A DNA stretch of 64,000 bases from Tectiglobus sp965247245 (GCA_965247245.1 CBDFGV010000003.1:434001-498000); one strand, 5' to 3'; positions 24,261-33,761 are shown, counted from the first letter of the stretch. Notes: generated by a model from the letters alone, not told the origin. Numbers and translations are program-made.

Positions 24261-25301
24261 ATGCGAAACATGAAACCGCAACAGTTTGCGTCAGATAACA
24301 ACGCCGGCATGTGCCCTGAGGCCTTGGAGCGCTTCCTAGAAGCCAATAGCGCCGGCCACGCTGTGGGCTACGGTGACGATGAGTGGACCGCACGCGCCGT
24401 CAAACACATCCAAGACCTGTTTGAATGTGATGCGACCGTTTTCTTCGTGTTCAATGGCACAGCCGCCAACTCACTCGCCTTGGCGCAACTGACCAAGTCC
24501 TACAACGCCGTTATCGCGCACGGCTTCTCGCACATTCAAATCGATGAAGCTGGCGGACCATCGTTTATGTCCGGCGGCGCGACACTTATGACGGCGGACA
24601 CGCCTGCAGCAAAACTTACGCCAACAGTCGTCGAAGAGCTCGCGACCAAATTCGTCGGTGTGCATCACGTCAAACCGGCTGCCCTTAGCCTGACCCAGTC
24701 GACAGAACTTGGCACCGTGTATGCGGTCGATGAAGTTCGTGAATTGGCCAGCCTTGCCAAAAAGAATGATCTTCGCGTGCATATGGATGGCGCGCGTTTT
24801 GCCAATGCCGTCGCGACGACCGGTTCGACACCGTCTGAATTGAGCTGGAAAGCAGGTGTCGATGTGCTGTGCTTTGGCGGCGTCAAAAACGGCCTGGCGG
24901 TTGGCGAAGCGATATTGTTTTTCGACAAGCAACTGGCCCACGAGTTCGAATGGCGCATCAAGCAATCCGGCCATCTCAATTCCAAGATGCGCATGGTGAC
25001 CTCCGCTTGGATCGGCCTGCTTGAAAACAACACCTGGATCGCCAATGCCAAGCACGCCAACCAGATGGCTTTGCGATTGGCCGAGGCCCTAACGACGAAG
25101 GCCGGCGCGGAAATCATGTATCCCGTCGAGGCAAACGCCGTCTTCGCAAGGATCCCTGAACACGTCCAAGAGGCTATGCGCGCACGCGGCTGGTCATTCT
25201 ACACGTTCCTGCCACCACTCGGTTGCCGACTGATGTGTGCGTGGGACACGGAAGAAGCGACGATCGAAGCCTTCACCGCAGACCTTGCCGAGGTCGTCTA
25301 G
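24261..25301 (+). CDS. ltaE: Low-specificity L-threonine aldolase
   Basis: A 346-residue PLP fold-type I enzyme cleaving threonine or allo-threonine to glycine and acetaldehyde. Family signs are FASDNNAGMCPE near the start, FVFNGTAANSLAL, LSLTQSTELGTVY, HMDGARFANA (D176, R179) and the PLP lysine K209 in CFGGVKNGLAVG. ATG 24270 is an alternative start. It follows the methyltransferase gene by 18 bp. Its TAG overlaps the convergent DMT transporter's stop in the palindrome CTAG at 25298-25301. Confidence 0.88.
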   Translation: MRNMKPQQFASDNNAGMCPEALERFLEANSAGHAVGYGDDEWTARAVKHIQDLFECDATVFFVFNGTAANSLALAQLTKSYNAVIAHGFSHIQIDEAGGPSFMSGGATLMTADTPAAKLTPTVVEELATKFVGVHHVKPAALSLTQSTELGTVYAVDEVRELASLAKKNDLRVHMDGARFANAVATTGSTPSELSWKAGVDVLCFGGVKNGLAVGEAILFFDKQLAHEFEWRIKQSGHLNSKMRMVTSAWIGLLENNTWIANAKHANQMALRLAEALTTKAGAEIMYPVEANAVFARIPEHVQEAMRARGWSFYTFLPPLGCRLMCAWDTEEATIEAFTADLAEVV

Positions 25302-26203
25302 GCCTGCGAGGACGATGAACCACGCCGCCATGCCATCAGGCGGCCATCGAAGATAATCAAGGCCGAACCAATGATCGCCGCGCCAAGGAAGTGCTGCGGA
25401 AGCAAAGTCTCATTCAACACGATCGTGCCAAGCAGGATTGCGCTGATGGGTATGAGCAGAGTCACAAGCATCGCATTGGTCGGGCCGGACACCTTCAAGA
25501 TGTGGAAGAATACGATATAGGCGATCGCCGTCGACAGCACGGCGAGCCCGACAATCGACCACACGACATGCGCGGCTGGCATCGGCAAGAGCCACATCCG
25601 GTCCACCATCAAGGCCACCGGCAAAAGGAGCAGCGACGAAACTGTGAGCTGGCATGCGGCTGACATCAGTGGCGGCGTTTCCCTTAAGCGACGACCCCAT
25701 AACCCTGCAAAGCCATAGGAAATCGTGGCGCCGATCACTAGCAGCATACCAATGACGCTGGAAGTCTCACCGGCAATTGCCTGCGGTCCCATCAGGCAGG
25801 CCACACCGATAACGCCCAGCATAACCCCGACCAGCCGATTGCTCGTCAGTTTTTCATCTGTCGTCAGGCCGTGAGCAATCAAGACCGTCCATAATGGTGT
25901 TGTCGCGTTGATGACAGAGGCCAGGCCGCTGGCGATGTCCCGCTGCCCGATCGTAATCAGCGTAAACGGTATGATGTTGTTCAACACCGCCATCACGGCG
26001 AACGGCCACCACGCGGCGAGGGTGCCCGGCGGCGATAGTCGAAAGATCATCACGATCGGCCACAGGAACAGCGCCGCGAGTGCAACCCGGAAGAAGACGA
26101 GTGTAAATGCCGGCACATCATGCACGGCCACGCCGACGAAGAAGAACGACCCGCCCCACAGCAGTGATAACAAGGCCAGATAAAGCCATTGGGAAAGCGA
26201 CAT
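25298..26203 (-). CDS. DMT-superfamily (EamA) transporter
   Basis: A 301-residue integral membrane protein with ten predicted helices in two EamA repeats (WLYLALLSLLWGGSFFFVGVAV first; second repeat from about residue 150, ISYGFAGLWGRRL). Family members export metabolites or amino acids. ATG 26203 is chosen because GAGGGG lies just upstream and it starts the first membrane helix; the frame is open to 26251. Its stop overlaps that of the threonine aldolase gene by 4 bp, tail to tail. Confidence 0.88.
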   Translation of the reverse strand: MSLSQWLYLALLSLLWGGSFFFVGVAVHDVPAFTLVFFRVALAALFLWPIVMIFRLSPPGTLAAWWPFAVMAVLNNIIPFTLITIGQRDIASGLASVINATTPLWTVLIAHGLTTDEKLTSNRLVGVMLGVIGVACLMGPQAIAGETSSVIGMLLVIGATISYGFAGLWGRRLRETPPLMSAACQLTVSSLLLLPVALMVDRMWLLPMPAAHVVWSIVGLAVLSTAIAYIVFFHILKVSGPTNAMLVTLLIPISAILLGTIVLNETLLPQHFLGAAIIGSALIIFDGRLMAWRRGSSSSQA

Positions 26204-26340
26204 GTGCCCCTCGTGCGTGAATTCCACCCGTGCTTTGCAACACCAGAACATGAGCGACTAAGCAGCCGCACCTGCACTGTCGACCCGAAAACGGTTCACA
26301 TTGCAAGTCGTCCCCGTTATTGGCAAAGCCGCAGCAATTG

Positions 26341-27027
26341 TCAGGCCGCCGGCATCAGCTCATCGAGTGCCGCTTGCAGCTGATCATAGTGAGAGATCAC
26401 CCGATCCGGACCAAGTTCCGTGACTGGCACATCAGTATACCCGAACGTCACAGCCACCACCGGAATACCCGCGGCCTTGGCCGTCTTGATGTCGGTGTTG
26501 CTGTCACCAATCATGACAGCCCGATTTGGGTCCCCACCAGCCTTTGCAATCGCACCCAACAAGTGCCGCGGATCAGGCTTATAGACGGGAAACGTATCGC
26601 GTCCCGTCACTGCGGCAAACCAATGCGCCATCTCCATCTGTTCCAGCAAAGGCCAAGTCAGGCCTTCGAGCTTGTTGGTACATACCGCGAGCTTCATGCC
26701 CAGCCTCTTAAGGCGAGCAAGCTCATCTAGCAGGCCGGGAAACGGTTGCGTTTTGGCCGAGATGTTCTGCGAATAGTAGGCGACGAACTGTGTGAACAAG
26801 ACACTCAGCTCATCGTCTGTATGCGCGATGTCCTGAGCCACCAATCCGCGTCGGATCATCTCCCGCCCGCCAAAACTGACATTCGGCCGCATCCAGTCCT
26901 CGTCGACGGATGTTCCTCCCGCGGTGATGATGACCGAATTGACCGCGGCAATAAGGTCCGGAGCCGTGTCAAGCAGCGTGCCATCCAGGTCAAAAACAAC
27001 AATCGGGCTCGGTGTACGTCCGGTCAT
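26341..27027 (-). CDS. gph: Phosphoglycolate phosphatase (HAD family)
   Basis: A 228-residue HAD hydrolase converting 2-phosphoglycolate to glycolate. Motif I is VVFDLDGTLLDTAPD (nucleophile D13, D15), motif II AVCTNK, the lysine region VYKPDPRHL, and motif IV MIGDSNTDIKTAKAAG. The frame continues 58 codons upstream, but that part is not family-like; ATG 27027 is chosen. It diverges from rpiA across 160 bp. Both belong to sugar-phosphate metabolism and could share control. Confidence 0.9.
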   Translation of the reverse strand: MTGRTPSPIVVFDLDGTLLDTAPDLIAAVNSVIITAGGTSVDEDWMRPNVSFGGREMIRRGLVAQDIAHTDDELSVLFTQFVAYYSQNISAKTQPFPGLLDELARLKRLGMKLAVCTNKLEGLTWPLLEQMEMAHWFAAVTGRDTFPVYKPDPRHLLGAIAKAGGDPNRAVMIGDSNTDIKTAKAAGIPVVAVTFGYTDVPVTELGPDRVISHYDQLQAALDELMPAA

Positions 27028-27186
27028 GATAATCTCAAGGCACTCATTCGTGTTAGTCTTGTCGCCAGGATTACGCTGTCGTTGGCCATGGTTCAACAAT
27101 TTGGGCTTGAAGAGCGCGTTAAACGTCGCCATCAGTGAACCGGAAGCACCAACCTCAGCAACGGACAGAGAGTTAAGGAGCCGACC

Positions 27187-27897
27187 ATGGATCCGCGGCA
27201 AAAGAAAATCGCTGCTGCGCGGCGGGCCTTGGACTACATCCGCCCGGGCACGGCGATTGGACTGGGAACCGGCTCAACGGCTGCAGAGCTTGTGACGCTA
27301 CTTGGCGAACAGGTCCAGCAGGGTTTTGAAATCATCGCGGTTCCCACATCAGAAGCCACGCGCCAACAGGCCGAGAGCCTTGGCATTCCCTTGACGACCT
27401 TGGATGAAACCCCGGCCCTCGACGTGACCATCGATGGCGCCGATGAACTCGATCACGCCTTGCGTCTGATCAAGGGCGGTGGCGGCGCGCTCCTCAGAGA
27501 AAAGATTGTCGCCTGTGCCTCAAGCCGCATGGTCGTCATTGCCGACGACACCAAGCTGGTCGAGACCCTGGGCAAATATCCACTGCCCGTCGAGGTCATT
27601 CCCTTCGGACTTGCAGCAACCCAAGCCCGCATTGCTGCCCTCTCACAGACCCTAGACCTGATGGGCGATATCACTCTGCGGTCAGTCTCCGGTGGCGAAC
27701 CCTTCGTTACCGATAACGGCAATTTTATTCTGGATTGCGCGTTTGGTGCTATTCCACAGCCGGAAGCCCTTGCAGCAGGTCTGAACACGGTGCCCGGAGT
27801 CGTCGACAATGGCCTGTTCCTTGGCATCGCGGACGCGGCCATCATCGCCAGCGACAATGGTGTGGAGGTGATAACTTCACCTAACGTCACTACATAA
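27187..27897 (+). CDS. rpiA: Ribose-5-phosphate isomerase A
   Basis: A 236-residue RpiA interconverting ribose-5-phosphate and ribulose-5-phosphate. It has GLGTGSTAAELV (~25-36), VTIDGADELD, the phosphate loop LIKGGGGALLREKI, and FGLAAT. AAGGAG stands just before ATG 27187. The downstream DUF2059 gene starts 25 bp after its stop and glutathione reductase follows, a likely three-gene transcript. Confidence 0.95.
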   Translation: MDPRQKKIAAARRALDYIRPGTAIGLGTGSTAAELVTLLGEQVQQGFEIIAVPTSEATRQQAESLGIPLTTLDETPALDVTIDGADELDHALRLIKGGGGALLREKIVACASSRMVVIADDTKLVETLGKYPLPVEVIPFGLAATQARIAALSQTLDLMGDITLRSVSGGEPFVTDNGNFILDCAFGAIPQPEALAAGLNTVPGVVDNGLFLGIADAAIIASDNGVEVITSPNVTT

Positions 27898-27922
27898 AGG
27901 CTTCACGCCAGGAACGATCTCC

Positions 27923-28417
27923 ATGACCCAAGCATCAAGAACCCTGAAACTTTCCCTGATTGCCATTGTGCTCAGCCTGTCAGCGATGATTGTCCAACCT
28001 GTCCTCGCCGATGACCGGGCCAAGCGCATCGACGCGGCCATGGAAGTGATCCGTACGACGGACAACGAGGAAGTGGTGCAAACCGTGGTCAACGCACTGA
28101 TGGGTCACATCAAGAAACTGATGGTCCAGGCGCATCCGGGTCGCGAGGCCATTATCAACCAGGTTCTTGACGATGGCGCCGAAGAATTAGTGAAACGCCG
28201 TAGCGAACTGCACGCGCAGATCGCGGAAGTTTACGCCGACGAATTCACCACTGCTGAGCTGCGCGAGCTTCTCAAGTTTTACCGCGGGCCGCTCGGCAAG
28301 AAGTTTCTCAAGCGGATGCCGCTTGTTACGCAAAAGACAATTGTTCTTGGGCAGAGGTGGGGACGCAACGTGGCCTCCGATGTCATCTCCAGCATTCAAA
28401 CCGAGATCCAGAAGTAA
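27923..28417 (+). CDS. DUF2059 domain-containing secreted protein
   Basis: A 164-residue protein with a signal peptide (TLKLSLIAIVLSLSAMIVQPVLA) and the DUF2059 helical domain at about residues 85-145 (EVYADEFTTAELRELLKFYRGPLGKKFLKRMP). The function of the family is unknown. The rpiA-DUF2059-gor order suggests co-transcription; spacing is 25 and 54 bp. Confidence 0.85.
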   Translation: MTQASRTLKLSLIAIVLSLSAMIVQPVLADDRAKRIDAAMEVIRTTDNEEVVQTVVNALMGHIKKLMVQAHPGREAIINQVLDDGAEELVKRRSELHAQIAEVYADEFTTAELRELLKFYRGPLGKKFLKRMPLVTQKTIVLGQRWGRNVASDVISSIQTEIQK

Positions 28418-28471
28418 GACCAAGAGTTGGTTCACAGCGCACCACCCAGTTGACGGAAGGCAAAGAAACAG

Positions 28472-29842
28472 ATGGCAAACTTTGACTACGACCTGTTCGT
28501 TATCGGTGGTGGTTCAGGCGGGGTCCGTGCTGCACGCATTGCAGCCGGTCACGGCGCCAAAGTTGGACTGGCTGAAGAGTATCGTTATGGCGGCACATGC
28601 GTCATCCGCGGCTGTGTTCCGAAGAAACTCATGGTTTACGCCAGCAGGTTTCGCGATGAGTTTGAGGACGCCGTTGGCTTTGGCTGGAGCGAAACCCAAC
28701 CAACATTCAACTGGTCAACATTGATTGCCAACAAGGATAAGGAAATCGCGCGCCTTGAGGGCGCCTACCTTGGCAACCTGGAACGCGCCGGCGTCACGCC
28801 TTACCGCAGCAGAGCCGAAGTGGTCGACCGCAATACCATCAAGTTGCTGTCTGATGGCACGACCATAACTGCCGACAAAATCCTCATCGCCACCGGTGGT
28901 CACGTCAATCTCGACAACAAACTTCCGGGCATCGAGCACGTCATCACGTCCAACGAAGCCTTCCATCTTGAGGACATGCCAAAGCGTGTTGTGGTCGCCG
29001 GCGGTGGCTACATTGCTGTCGAGTTTGCCGGCATCTTCGCTGGCCTCGGCGCCGATACAACCTTGATCTACCGTGGTGAGAAAATTCTGCGCGGCTTCGA
29101 TGAAGACATGCGCGATGCGCTGACAGTCGAGATGGAACGCCGTGGTATTCGCGTCATCACCAACAGCGTATTCACGAACATCGAGAAAACCGCATCGGGC
29201 TTGGCCGGTACCATCACTGGCGGCGAAGTCCTGCAGGCGGATCAGATCATGTTTGCCATTGGCCGCAGTCCCAATACACCAGGCCTGGGTCTTGAGAACG
29301 CCGGAGTTGAGCTCGGACCCAAGGGCGAAGTCAAAGTCAACGAACACTCACAATCGTCGGTCGACAATATTTACGCTGTCGGTGACGTCACGGACCGTGT
29401 CAATCTTACGCCGGTGGCCATCCGTGAAGGTCACGCCTTTGCCGACAGCGTCTATGGCAACGCACCGCGCACCGTCAGCTATGAGATGATCCCGACCGCC
29501 GTTTTCTCTACGCCGGAGATCGGGACCGTCGGGATGCCCGAACACGAAGCCCGCGAAGCCTTCCCCGAGCTCGACATCTACAAATCAGGCTTCCGTCCGA
29601 TGAAGGGCACAATATCTGGCCGAGAAGAGCGGACGCTCATGAAGCTTCTTGTCAACGGCGCTGACCAGCGTGTTGTCGGTTGCCACATGATTGGTCCTGA
29701 TGCCGGTGAAATCGTCCAGATGGCCGCCATCGCCATGCGTATGGGTGCAACGAAACAAGACTTCGATGCAACGATGGCCCTGCATCCGAGTGCCGCCGAA
29801 GAACTCGTCACCATGCGCGAGAAGTGGACCCCACCGAGCTAA
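28472..29842 (+). CDS. gor: Glutathione-disulfide reductase
   Basis: A 456-residue flavoprotein disulfide reductase that regenerates GSH with NADPH. It has the FAD motif VIGGGSGGVRAAR, the redox disulfide GGTCVIRGCVPKK (C43, C48), the NAD(P) motif VVAGGGYIAVEFAG, and YAVGDVTDR. The C-terminal catalytic His is in LHPSAAEELVTMRE (H438, E443). The GCVPKK form and C-terminal sequence support GR over lipoamide dehydrogenase. AAAGAAACAG precedes the start. Last gene of the rpiA group. Confidence 0.93.
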   Translation: MANFDYDLFVIGGGSGGVRAARIAAGHGAKVGLAEEYRYGGTCVIRGCVPKKLMVYASRFRDEFEDAVGFGWSETQPTFNWSTLIANKDKEIARLEGAYLGNLERAGVTPYRSRAEVVDRNTIKLLSDGTTITADKILIATGGHVNLDNKLPGIEHVITSNEAFHLEDMPKRVVVAGGGYIAVEFAGIFAGLGADTTLIYRGEKILRGFDEDMRDALTVEMERRGIRVITNSVFTNIEKTASGLAGTITGGEVLQADQIMFAIGRSPNTPGLGLENAGVELGPKGEVKVNEHSQSSVDNIYAVGDVTDRVNLTPVAIREGHAFADSVYGNAPRTVSYEMIPTAVFSTPEIGTVGMPEHEAREAFPELDIYKSGFRPMKGTISGREERTLMKLLVNGADQRVVGCHMIGPDAGEIVQMAAIAMRMGATKQDFDATMALHPSAAEELVTMREKWTPPS

Positions 29843-29992
29843 GCACCAGTACTGTAACATCTATCGGCTTCCTGCCGTCAATTAACCAGGTGAACGTTTG
29901 CGGACATTTCAGCCTTGGCGAAAACCCAGGGCCGAATTATGCAGAGTTGGCGCCGCTTCCATTCGGGCGCTGGCTTTCAGCGGGTAAGAGCA

Positions 29993-30748
29993 ATGGCAAG
30001 ACTGCAGGATCGTATCGCATTGGTGACAGGCTCCGGCGCCGGTATCGGAGAAGCGATAGCAAAGCTGTTCGCGCAAGAGGGCGCCACCGTCTTTGTCGCC
30101 GACATCAATGGCGAGAATGCTGAGCGTGTCGCGTCTGAAGTTCTAGAGAGCGGCGGCCGCGCCACTGCCGTGACGTGCGACGTCTCCAAGGGTCAGGATA
30201 TCTCAAATCTGTTTCGCAGCATCGAGACCGAGCACGCGCGCCTCGATATCGTCGCCAACAATGCAGGCCTCAACGTGCGCGGCGATTTCCGCCATATGTC
30301 GGATGCCGATTGGGAGACCATACGCGAGGTCAATCTCGATGGCGTTGTCCGGATCGCGCGGGACGGTTTCGAGCTCATGCGAAAGTCCGGCAATGCGTCT
30401 CTCATCAATCTCGCCTCCATCATGGGGCATCGCGGATTGCGCCAGTTGGCCGGCTACTCAGCCACCAAGGGCGCCGTCTCGGCATTGACCCGCGCATTGG
30501 CCGTTGAGTACGCGCCATTTGGCATTCGGGTGAACGCCCTGGCACCAGGCTTCATCGAAACCGCGTTGACCCAACGCGTGTTGCGCAATCCGATGATCAA
30601 CAAAGCGCTGATCGATCAGACGCCACTGCGCCGGTTTGGAAATCCGGAAGATATCGCCAACGCCGCCCTGTTCCTGGCATCAAATGAGTCGGGCTTTATC
30701 ACGGGCGCTGAGATTGCTGTCGACGGCGGGATGGCGGCCGGACTTTAG
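29993..30748 (+). CDS. SDR-family oxidoreductase
   Basis: A 251-residue classical short-chain dehydrogenase. The cofactor motif is TGSGAGIGEAIA (from residue 12), NNAG follows, and the catalytic residues are Ser in LINLASIMG and Y155/K159 in GYSATKG. DIN after the second strand favours NAD(H). Its terminal FITGAEIAVDGG is the family ending. ATG 29993, with GGTAAGAG before it, is preferred to the upstream in-frame 29915. Substrate unknown; converges on a small EamA transporter. Confidence 0.9.
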   Translation: MARLQDRIALVTGSGAGIGEAIAKLFAQEGATVFVADINGENAERVASEVLESGGRATAVTCDVSKGQDISNLFRSIETEHARLDIVANNAGLNVRGDFRHMSDADWETIREVNLDGVVRIARDGFELMRKSGNASLINLASIMGHRGLRQLAGYSATKGAVSALTRALAVEYAPFGIRVNALAPGFIETALTQRVLRNPMINKALIDQTPLRRFGNPEDIANAALFLASNESGFITGAEIAVDGGMAAGL

Positions 30749-30787
30749 TCATTCAATGCGCGCGCCAAAGCTCACTGCCGATATGCA

Positions 30788-31126
30788 TCAGTCCGCGGAT
30801 GCAATGGTGACAATGCCGGTCACAATCAGCGCCGCGCCGATCGCATAACGCCACGACAGCGGTTCATCGAAGAGATAGACACCAGCGAGCGGCACGATCA
30901 CGAAGCCCAGAGCAGCAAACGGGTAAGCGTAGGCCAGTGGCACAAACGTCATCAGCCAGACCCACAGCATCGTTGCAACGCCGTAAAGCCCCAACGCCAG
31001 GATGAGCCAGATGTTGATCAGCGACCACGGCAGCGCATCAGGACTGGCGCGCAGGGCCGCGTATTTGAACAAGATCTGACCCGCGACGAGCAGCAGAGCA
31101 AAACACAGCAGATAGATAACGCGCAT
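30788..31126 (-). CDS. Small EamA/SMR-like four-helix transporter
   Basis: A 112-residue membrane protein with four predicted helices (IYLLCFALLLVAGQILFKYAA; LINIWLILALGLYGVATMLW; AYAYPFAALGFVIVPLAGVYLF; AIGAALIVTGIVTI). It resembles ArnE/ArnF-type flippase subunits and half-size EamA proteins, which work as dimers. The frame is open to 31273, but the extra 49 residues are not membrane-like; ATG 31126 starts MRVIYLL. No arabinose-lipid A genes are adjacent. Confidence 0.75.
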   Translation of the reverse strand: MRVIYLLCFALLLVAGQILFKYAALRASPDALPWSLINIWLILALGLYGVATMLWVWLMTFVPLAYAYPFAALGFVIVPLAGVYLFDEPLSWRYAIGAALIVTGIVTIASAD

Positions 31127-31425
31127 CTTGTATTCCGAGCCTGGGCAATGTTGCGAATAATTGCGCCATACGTAGCCGAATGAGACACCGTTGTCTTGAG
31201 CGAACCGCAATCCGGTGATCGGGTAAATACAAGTATTAAAAATATATAACGAACTCACTGAAGTACTAATCAAATATTAATACGGCATTCACCGTAATCA
31301 AACTCAATCCGCATATATATTTATAGAATATATGGTCGACAATCACCACATATCGGATGTCGAAGGCTTGATGCAGATCGGAATACGCCATCCATCAAGT
31401 CAAAACTAGTATTCGGAGTCTTTGT
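31127..31425. other. AT-rich intergenic region upstream of the SPFH lipoprotein gene
   Basis: About 300 bp between divergent genes. From about 31225 to 31335 it is markedly AT-rich, with runs such as AAAATATATAA, CAAATATTAATAC and GCATATATATTTATAG. A small hairpin, AGACA-CCGT-TGTCT, is at 31183-31196. It probably holds both promoters and may bind nucleoid proteins. No ORF or RNA gene recognised. Confidence 0.5.
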
Positions 31426-32421
31426 ATGAAGCGTACTCTTAAGGTCGCAGCAACTCTCTCAGCCGCATTCGTCCTGACAGGATGTATCGGTGAATCCGTT
31501 CAGGTCCCACCAGCCTATGTCGGAAAAATTCTCTCTAAGGACGGTTTTCAACCCGGCCTCATCAAGCCCTCCCAATTCCGCTTACCCATTTGCTTTTTCT
31601 ACTGCGATCGTTTGATTGTCGTCGAGTCCAGCGACTTCGGCCACGTCGAGCAGTTCCGCAAGGATCACGCGCTCTACATGCCGAAATCTGAACTTGCTAT
31701 GCCGTTCGATGTCCGTGGCACATTTGCCATTCGCAATGATGAAGCCTCACTGCAGGCTGTGTTTGATCGGGTACCTGCCGTCCGCCCACGCAAGCAGCTC
31801 CGTGGACTGGTGCATGGCTTCATCAGCAAAAGACGCATCTACAATATTTATGGCAAGGCGATTATCCGCGATGTTGTTCGCCGCGTTGTTTCCAAATACT
31901 CGATCGAGCAAGTCGCTTCATCACGCGCAGCTGTAAATGCAGAGCTGAACCGTGAGATTGCAGCCGCACTCAACAAGACGCCTTTGCTTGCGCTCCGCTT
32001 TGGTCTCGCCGATGTGCGCTTCCCAAAAGTCATTCTCGACCAGAAGGAAACTGCAGCGCGCAGGCGCATAGCGATCCAGCAGGAAGAGGCCGAAAAACAA
32101 ATCCGTCTCGTCAAACTGCAGGCCGACCTGGAAGCCGCCCGAGCCGAACGTCAGATTCGACGAGAGCGGGCACAGGCTGTTCTTGAAGAGAACCGGATCT
32201 ATGCCAAATCGGTTAGCGATCGTTACCTCGCCTACCGCCGCCTTGAGGTTCTCGAAAAGCTGGCCGGTAGCCGCAATACCAAGTGGGTTCCTTTCCAGGC
32301 ACTAGGATCTGTTGGGCAAAGCGTAGCGCTGTTCCGCGAAAACCAAGCGAGCAAGCCGGCGACGGCTCCGACCACACCTGCCGTCAAAGGCACGGCCAAC
32401 GCTGCGACGCCGCTGAACTAG
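31426..32421 (+). CDS. SPFH/Band 7-like lipoprotein
   Basis: A 331-residue protein with a lipoprotein signal (lipobox LTGC, Cys20). Residues ~25-215 read like an SPFH (prohibitin/stomatin) domain: VPPAYVGKILSKDGFQPG, a beta-rich core with PFDVRGTFAIRND, and KAIIRDVVRRVVSKYSIEQV. The following helix DLEAARAERQIRRERAQAV is the Ala/Glu/Arg-rich coiled coil usual after SPFH domains. A Thr/Pro/Ala tail ends it. SPFH proteins are normally held by a transmembrane helix; a lipid anchor is less usual. A small two-helix membrane protein is encoded 76 bp downstream and is a likely partner. Role unknown. Confidence 0.7.
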   Translation: MKRTLKVAATLSAAFVLTGCIGESVQVPPAYVGKILSKDGFQPGLIKPSQFRLPICFFYCDRLIVVESSDFGHVEQFRKDHALYMPKSELAMPFDVRGTFAIRNDEASLQAVFDRVPAVRPRKQLRGLVHGFISKRRIYNIYGKAIIRDVVRRVVSKYSIEQVASSRAAVNAELNREIAAALNKTPLLALRFGLADVRFPKVILDQKETAARRRIAIQQEEAEKQIRLVKLQADLEAARAERQIRRERAQAVLEENRIYAKSVSDRYLAYRRLEVLEKLAGSRNTKWVPFQALGSVGQSVALFRENQASKPATAPTTPAVKGTANAATPLN

Positions 32422-32497
32422 GCCCGAGAGACCCGCACGATTGCAGCCATCATCCGGCTGCAATAGCGATGACCCAGAACGATCAAGGAGATCCGCT

Positions 32498-32905
32498 ATG
32501 GACTTCATTGTAAATCAAAACGCCCTCGCACTAGGCGGTTATCAGACAGCCCTTGCGATCGTCGGCATCCTGGTGCTGCTGTGGCTGTCCTGGCGTGCGA
32601 CAAGCGCCATCATCAAGCGTTCCCGCAACAAAACCCGCATGACCGAGCGCGAGGTCCTGGCCTACGCCTGGCCGCCAATGGCCTGGTTGGCCGTACTGCT
32701 CATTGGCGGTGTAGCCTTCTCTACGATGCAGGCCTACGGCCCGCGCATCGCCATTCCAAAGACAGAACTGAAGGTCAATGCCCCGACCGTCTCCGAAGGC
32801 GCTCAGGTGCAGGATCTGTCGCCGAAGAAGCTCTCGGACAACGAGCGGTTGGAGCAGCAGCGCCAGCTCGAAGCGGAGACCAAGAAGCGGGTCAATCTGC
32901 AATAA
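32498..32905 (+). CDS. Two-helix membrane protein, partner of the SPFH lipoprotein
   Basis: A 135-residue protein with two membrane helices (about residues 10-32 and 55-78), a short basic loop between them (IIKRSRNKTRMTERE) and a polar C-terminal half ending in a charged helix (KLSDNERLEQQRQLEAETKKR). AAGGAG (32485-32490) precedes ATG 32498; the frame is open to 32441. No known family is recognised. Position and the shared charged-helix character suggest it works with the upstream SPFH protein. Confidence 0.65.
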   Translation: MDFIVNQNALALGGYQTALAIVGILVLLWLSWRATSAIIKRSRNKTRMTEREVLAYAWPPMAWLAVLLIGGVAFSTMQAYGPRIAIPKTELKVNAPTVSEGAQVQDLSPKKLSDNERLEQQRQLEAETKKRVNLQ

Positions 32906-33067
32906 TTTCGATGGCTTGATCTGCCTGATGTGGGCCAATTCACAGCGCCACGCCAGCAGGTCGGCTATCACCCCCTCATTGTTCTTGCACAGTTCACAAC
33001 GGTGCGAACAATTTCCACTAGCGCGGCTCGCAACAATCTGCTATCAGCCGCGTTTCGAGACGGATGA

Positions 33068-33142
33068 TCCGCGGTAGCTCAGTGGTAGAGCAATCGGCTG
33101 TTAACCGATCGGTCGTAGGTTCGAATCCTACCCGCGGAGCCA
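33068..33142 (+). tRNA. tRNA-Asn (GUU)
   Basis: A 75-nt cloverleaf with CCA encoded. Acceptor TCCGCGG (33068-33074) pairs with CCGCGGA (33132-33138). The D arm has GCTCAGTGGTAGAGC, the anticodon loop is CTGTTAA (anticodon GTT), and the T arm contains GGTTCGAATCC. No 3'-end duplicate that would mark an integrated element was found in the window. Confidence 0.95.
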
Positions 33143-33320
33143 GTCTCAGTTTCCCAGACAATCAGGAATTAAGTGCCCCAGGTGATGACGCAAGCGCGCA
33201 TCCTGTGCTGCTGGCGTACGCCACCACGCAACCACTCGCCACAGCGCACATCGCAAGCAGCGATGGCGCAGCCATTCTTGCGCAACTCAATCAAACTCGC
33301 CGTGAAATGATACGTATCGC

Positions 33321-33761
33321 CTAAGCGGACTGGAGTGTCTCGTCGTCCACCGCAACGGCATCAACCTCGTCGTCGTCAGCAAAGACCTTGATGACATCAA
33401 CCAGCCTGGCGCGGCTGACAGGATCGCTGACCTTCCGGATTGCGAGCAGCGCATCGATACAATCCGGATCTGACAGCAACTCCACCAATTCTGGTGGCAT
33501 GCCATTCATCTCATCTGCACCCGAATAGAAGAAAGACACAGGCGTTTTCAGTACGCGGCTGATCTGCAGCAGGCGGGACGCCCGAATGCTTGAGTGACCA
33601 CGCTCATATTTATGGATTTGCTGAGCCGAAACGTTGCAGGCGGCTGCGAGCTGTTCCTGGCTCATATGAACCATCGCGCGGCGCATCCGGATACGCAGAC
33701 CGATAGACCTGTCAACTTCTGTTGGACGCCGTGCTGGCAGTGATTCGATTGTCTCGTTCAT
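33321..33761 (-). CDS. XRE-family HTH transcriptional regulator
   Basis: A 146-residue regulator. The Xre/Cro helix-turn-helix is at about 18-72 (LRIRMRRAMVHMSQEQLAAACNVSAQQIHKYERG ...). The phrase SVSAQQIHKYERG-like with SRLLQISRVLKTPVSFFY is typical for a widespread alphaproteobacterial group. The C-terminal half (~80-146) ends in an acidic tail (ADDDEVDAVAVDDET). ATG 33761 is preferred; ATG 33779 is also possible. It diverges, across about 190 bp, from the GNAT-like gene and may control it. Targets unknown. Confidence 0.85.
   Translation of the reverse strand: MNETIESLPARRPTEVDRSIGLRIRMRRAMVHMSQEQLAAACNVSAQQIHKYERGHSSIRASRLLQISRVLKTPVSFFYSGADEMNGMPPELVELLSDPDCIDALLAIRKVSDPVSRARLVDVIKVFADDDEVDAVAVDDETLQSA

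Noticed and set aside
33064..33324. 86-codon plus-strand frame beginning in tRNA-Asn
   Set aside because: Its first 26 codons are the tRNA itself and the rest has no family character or ribosome-binding site.
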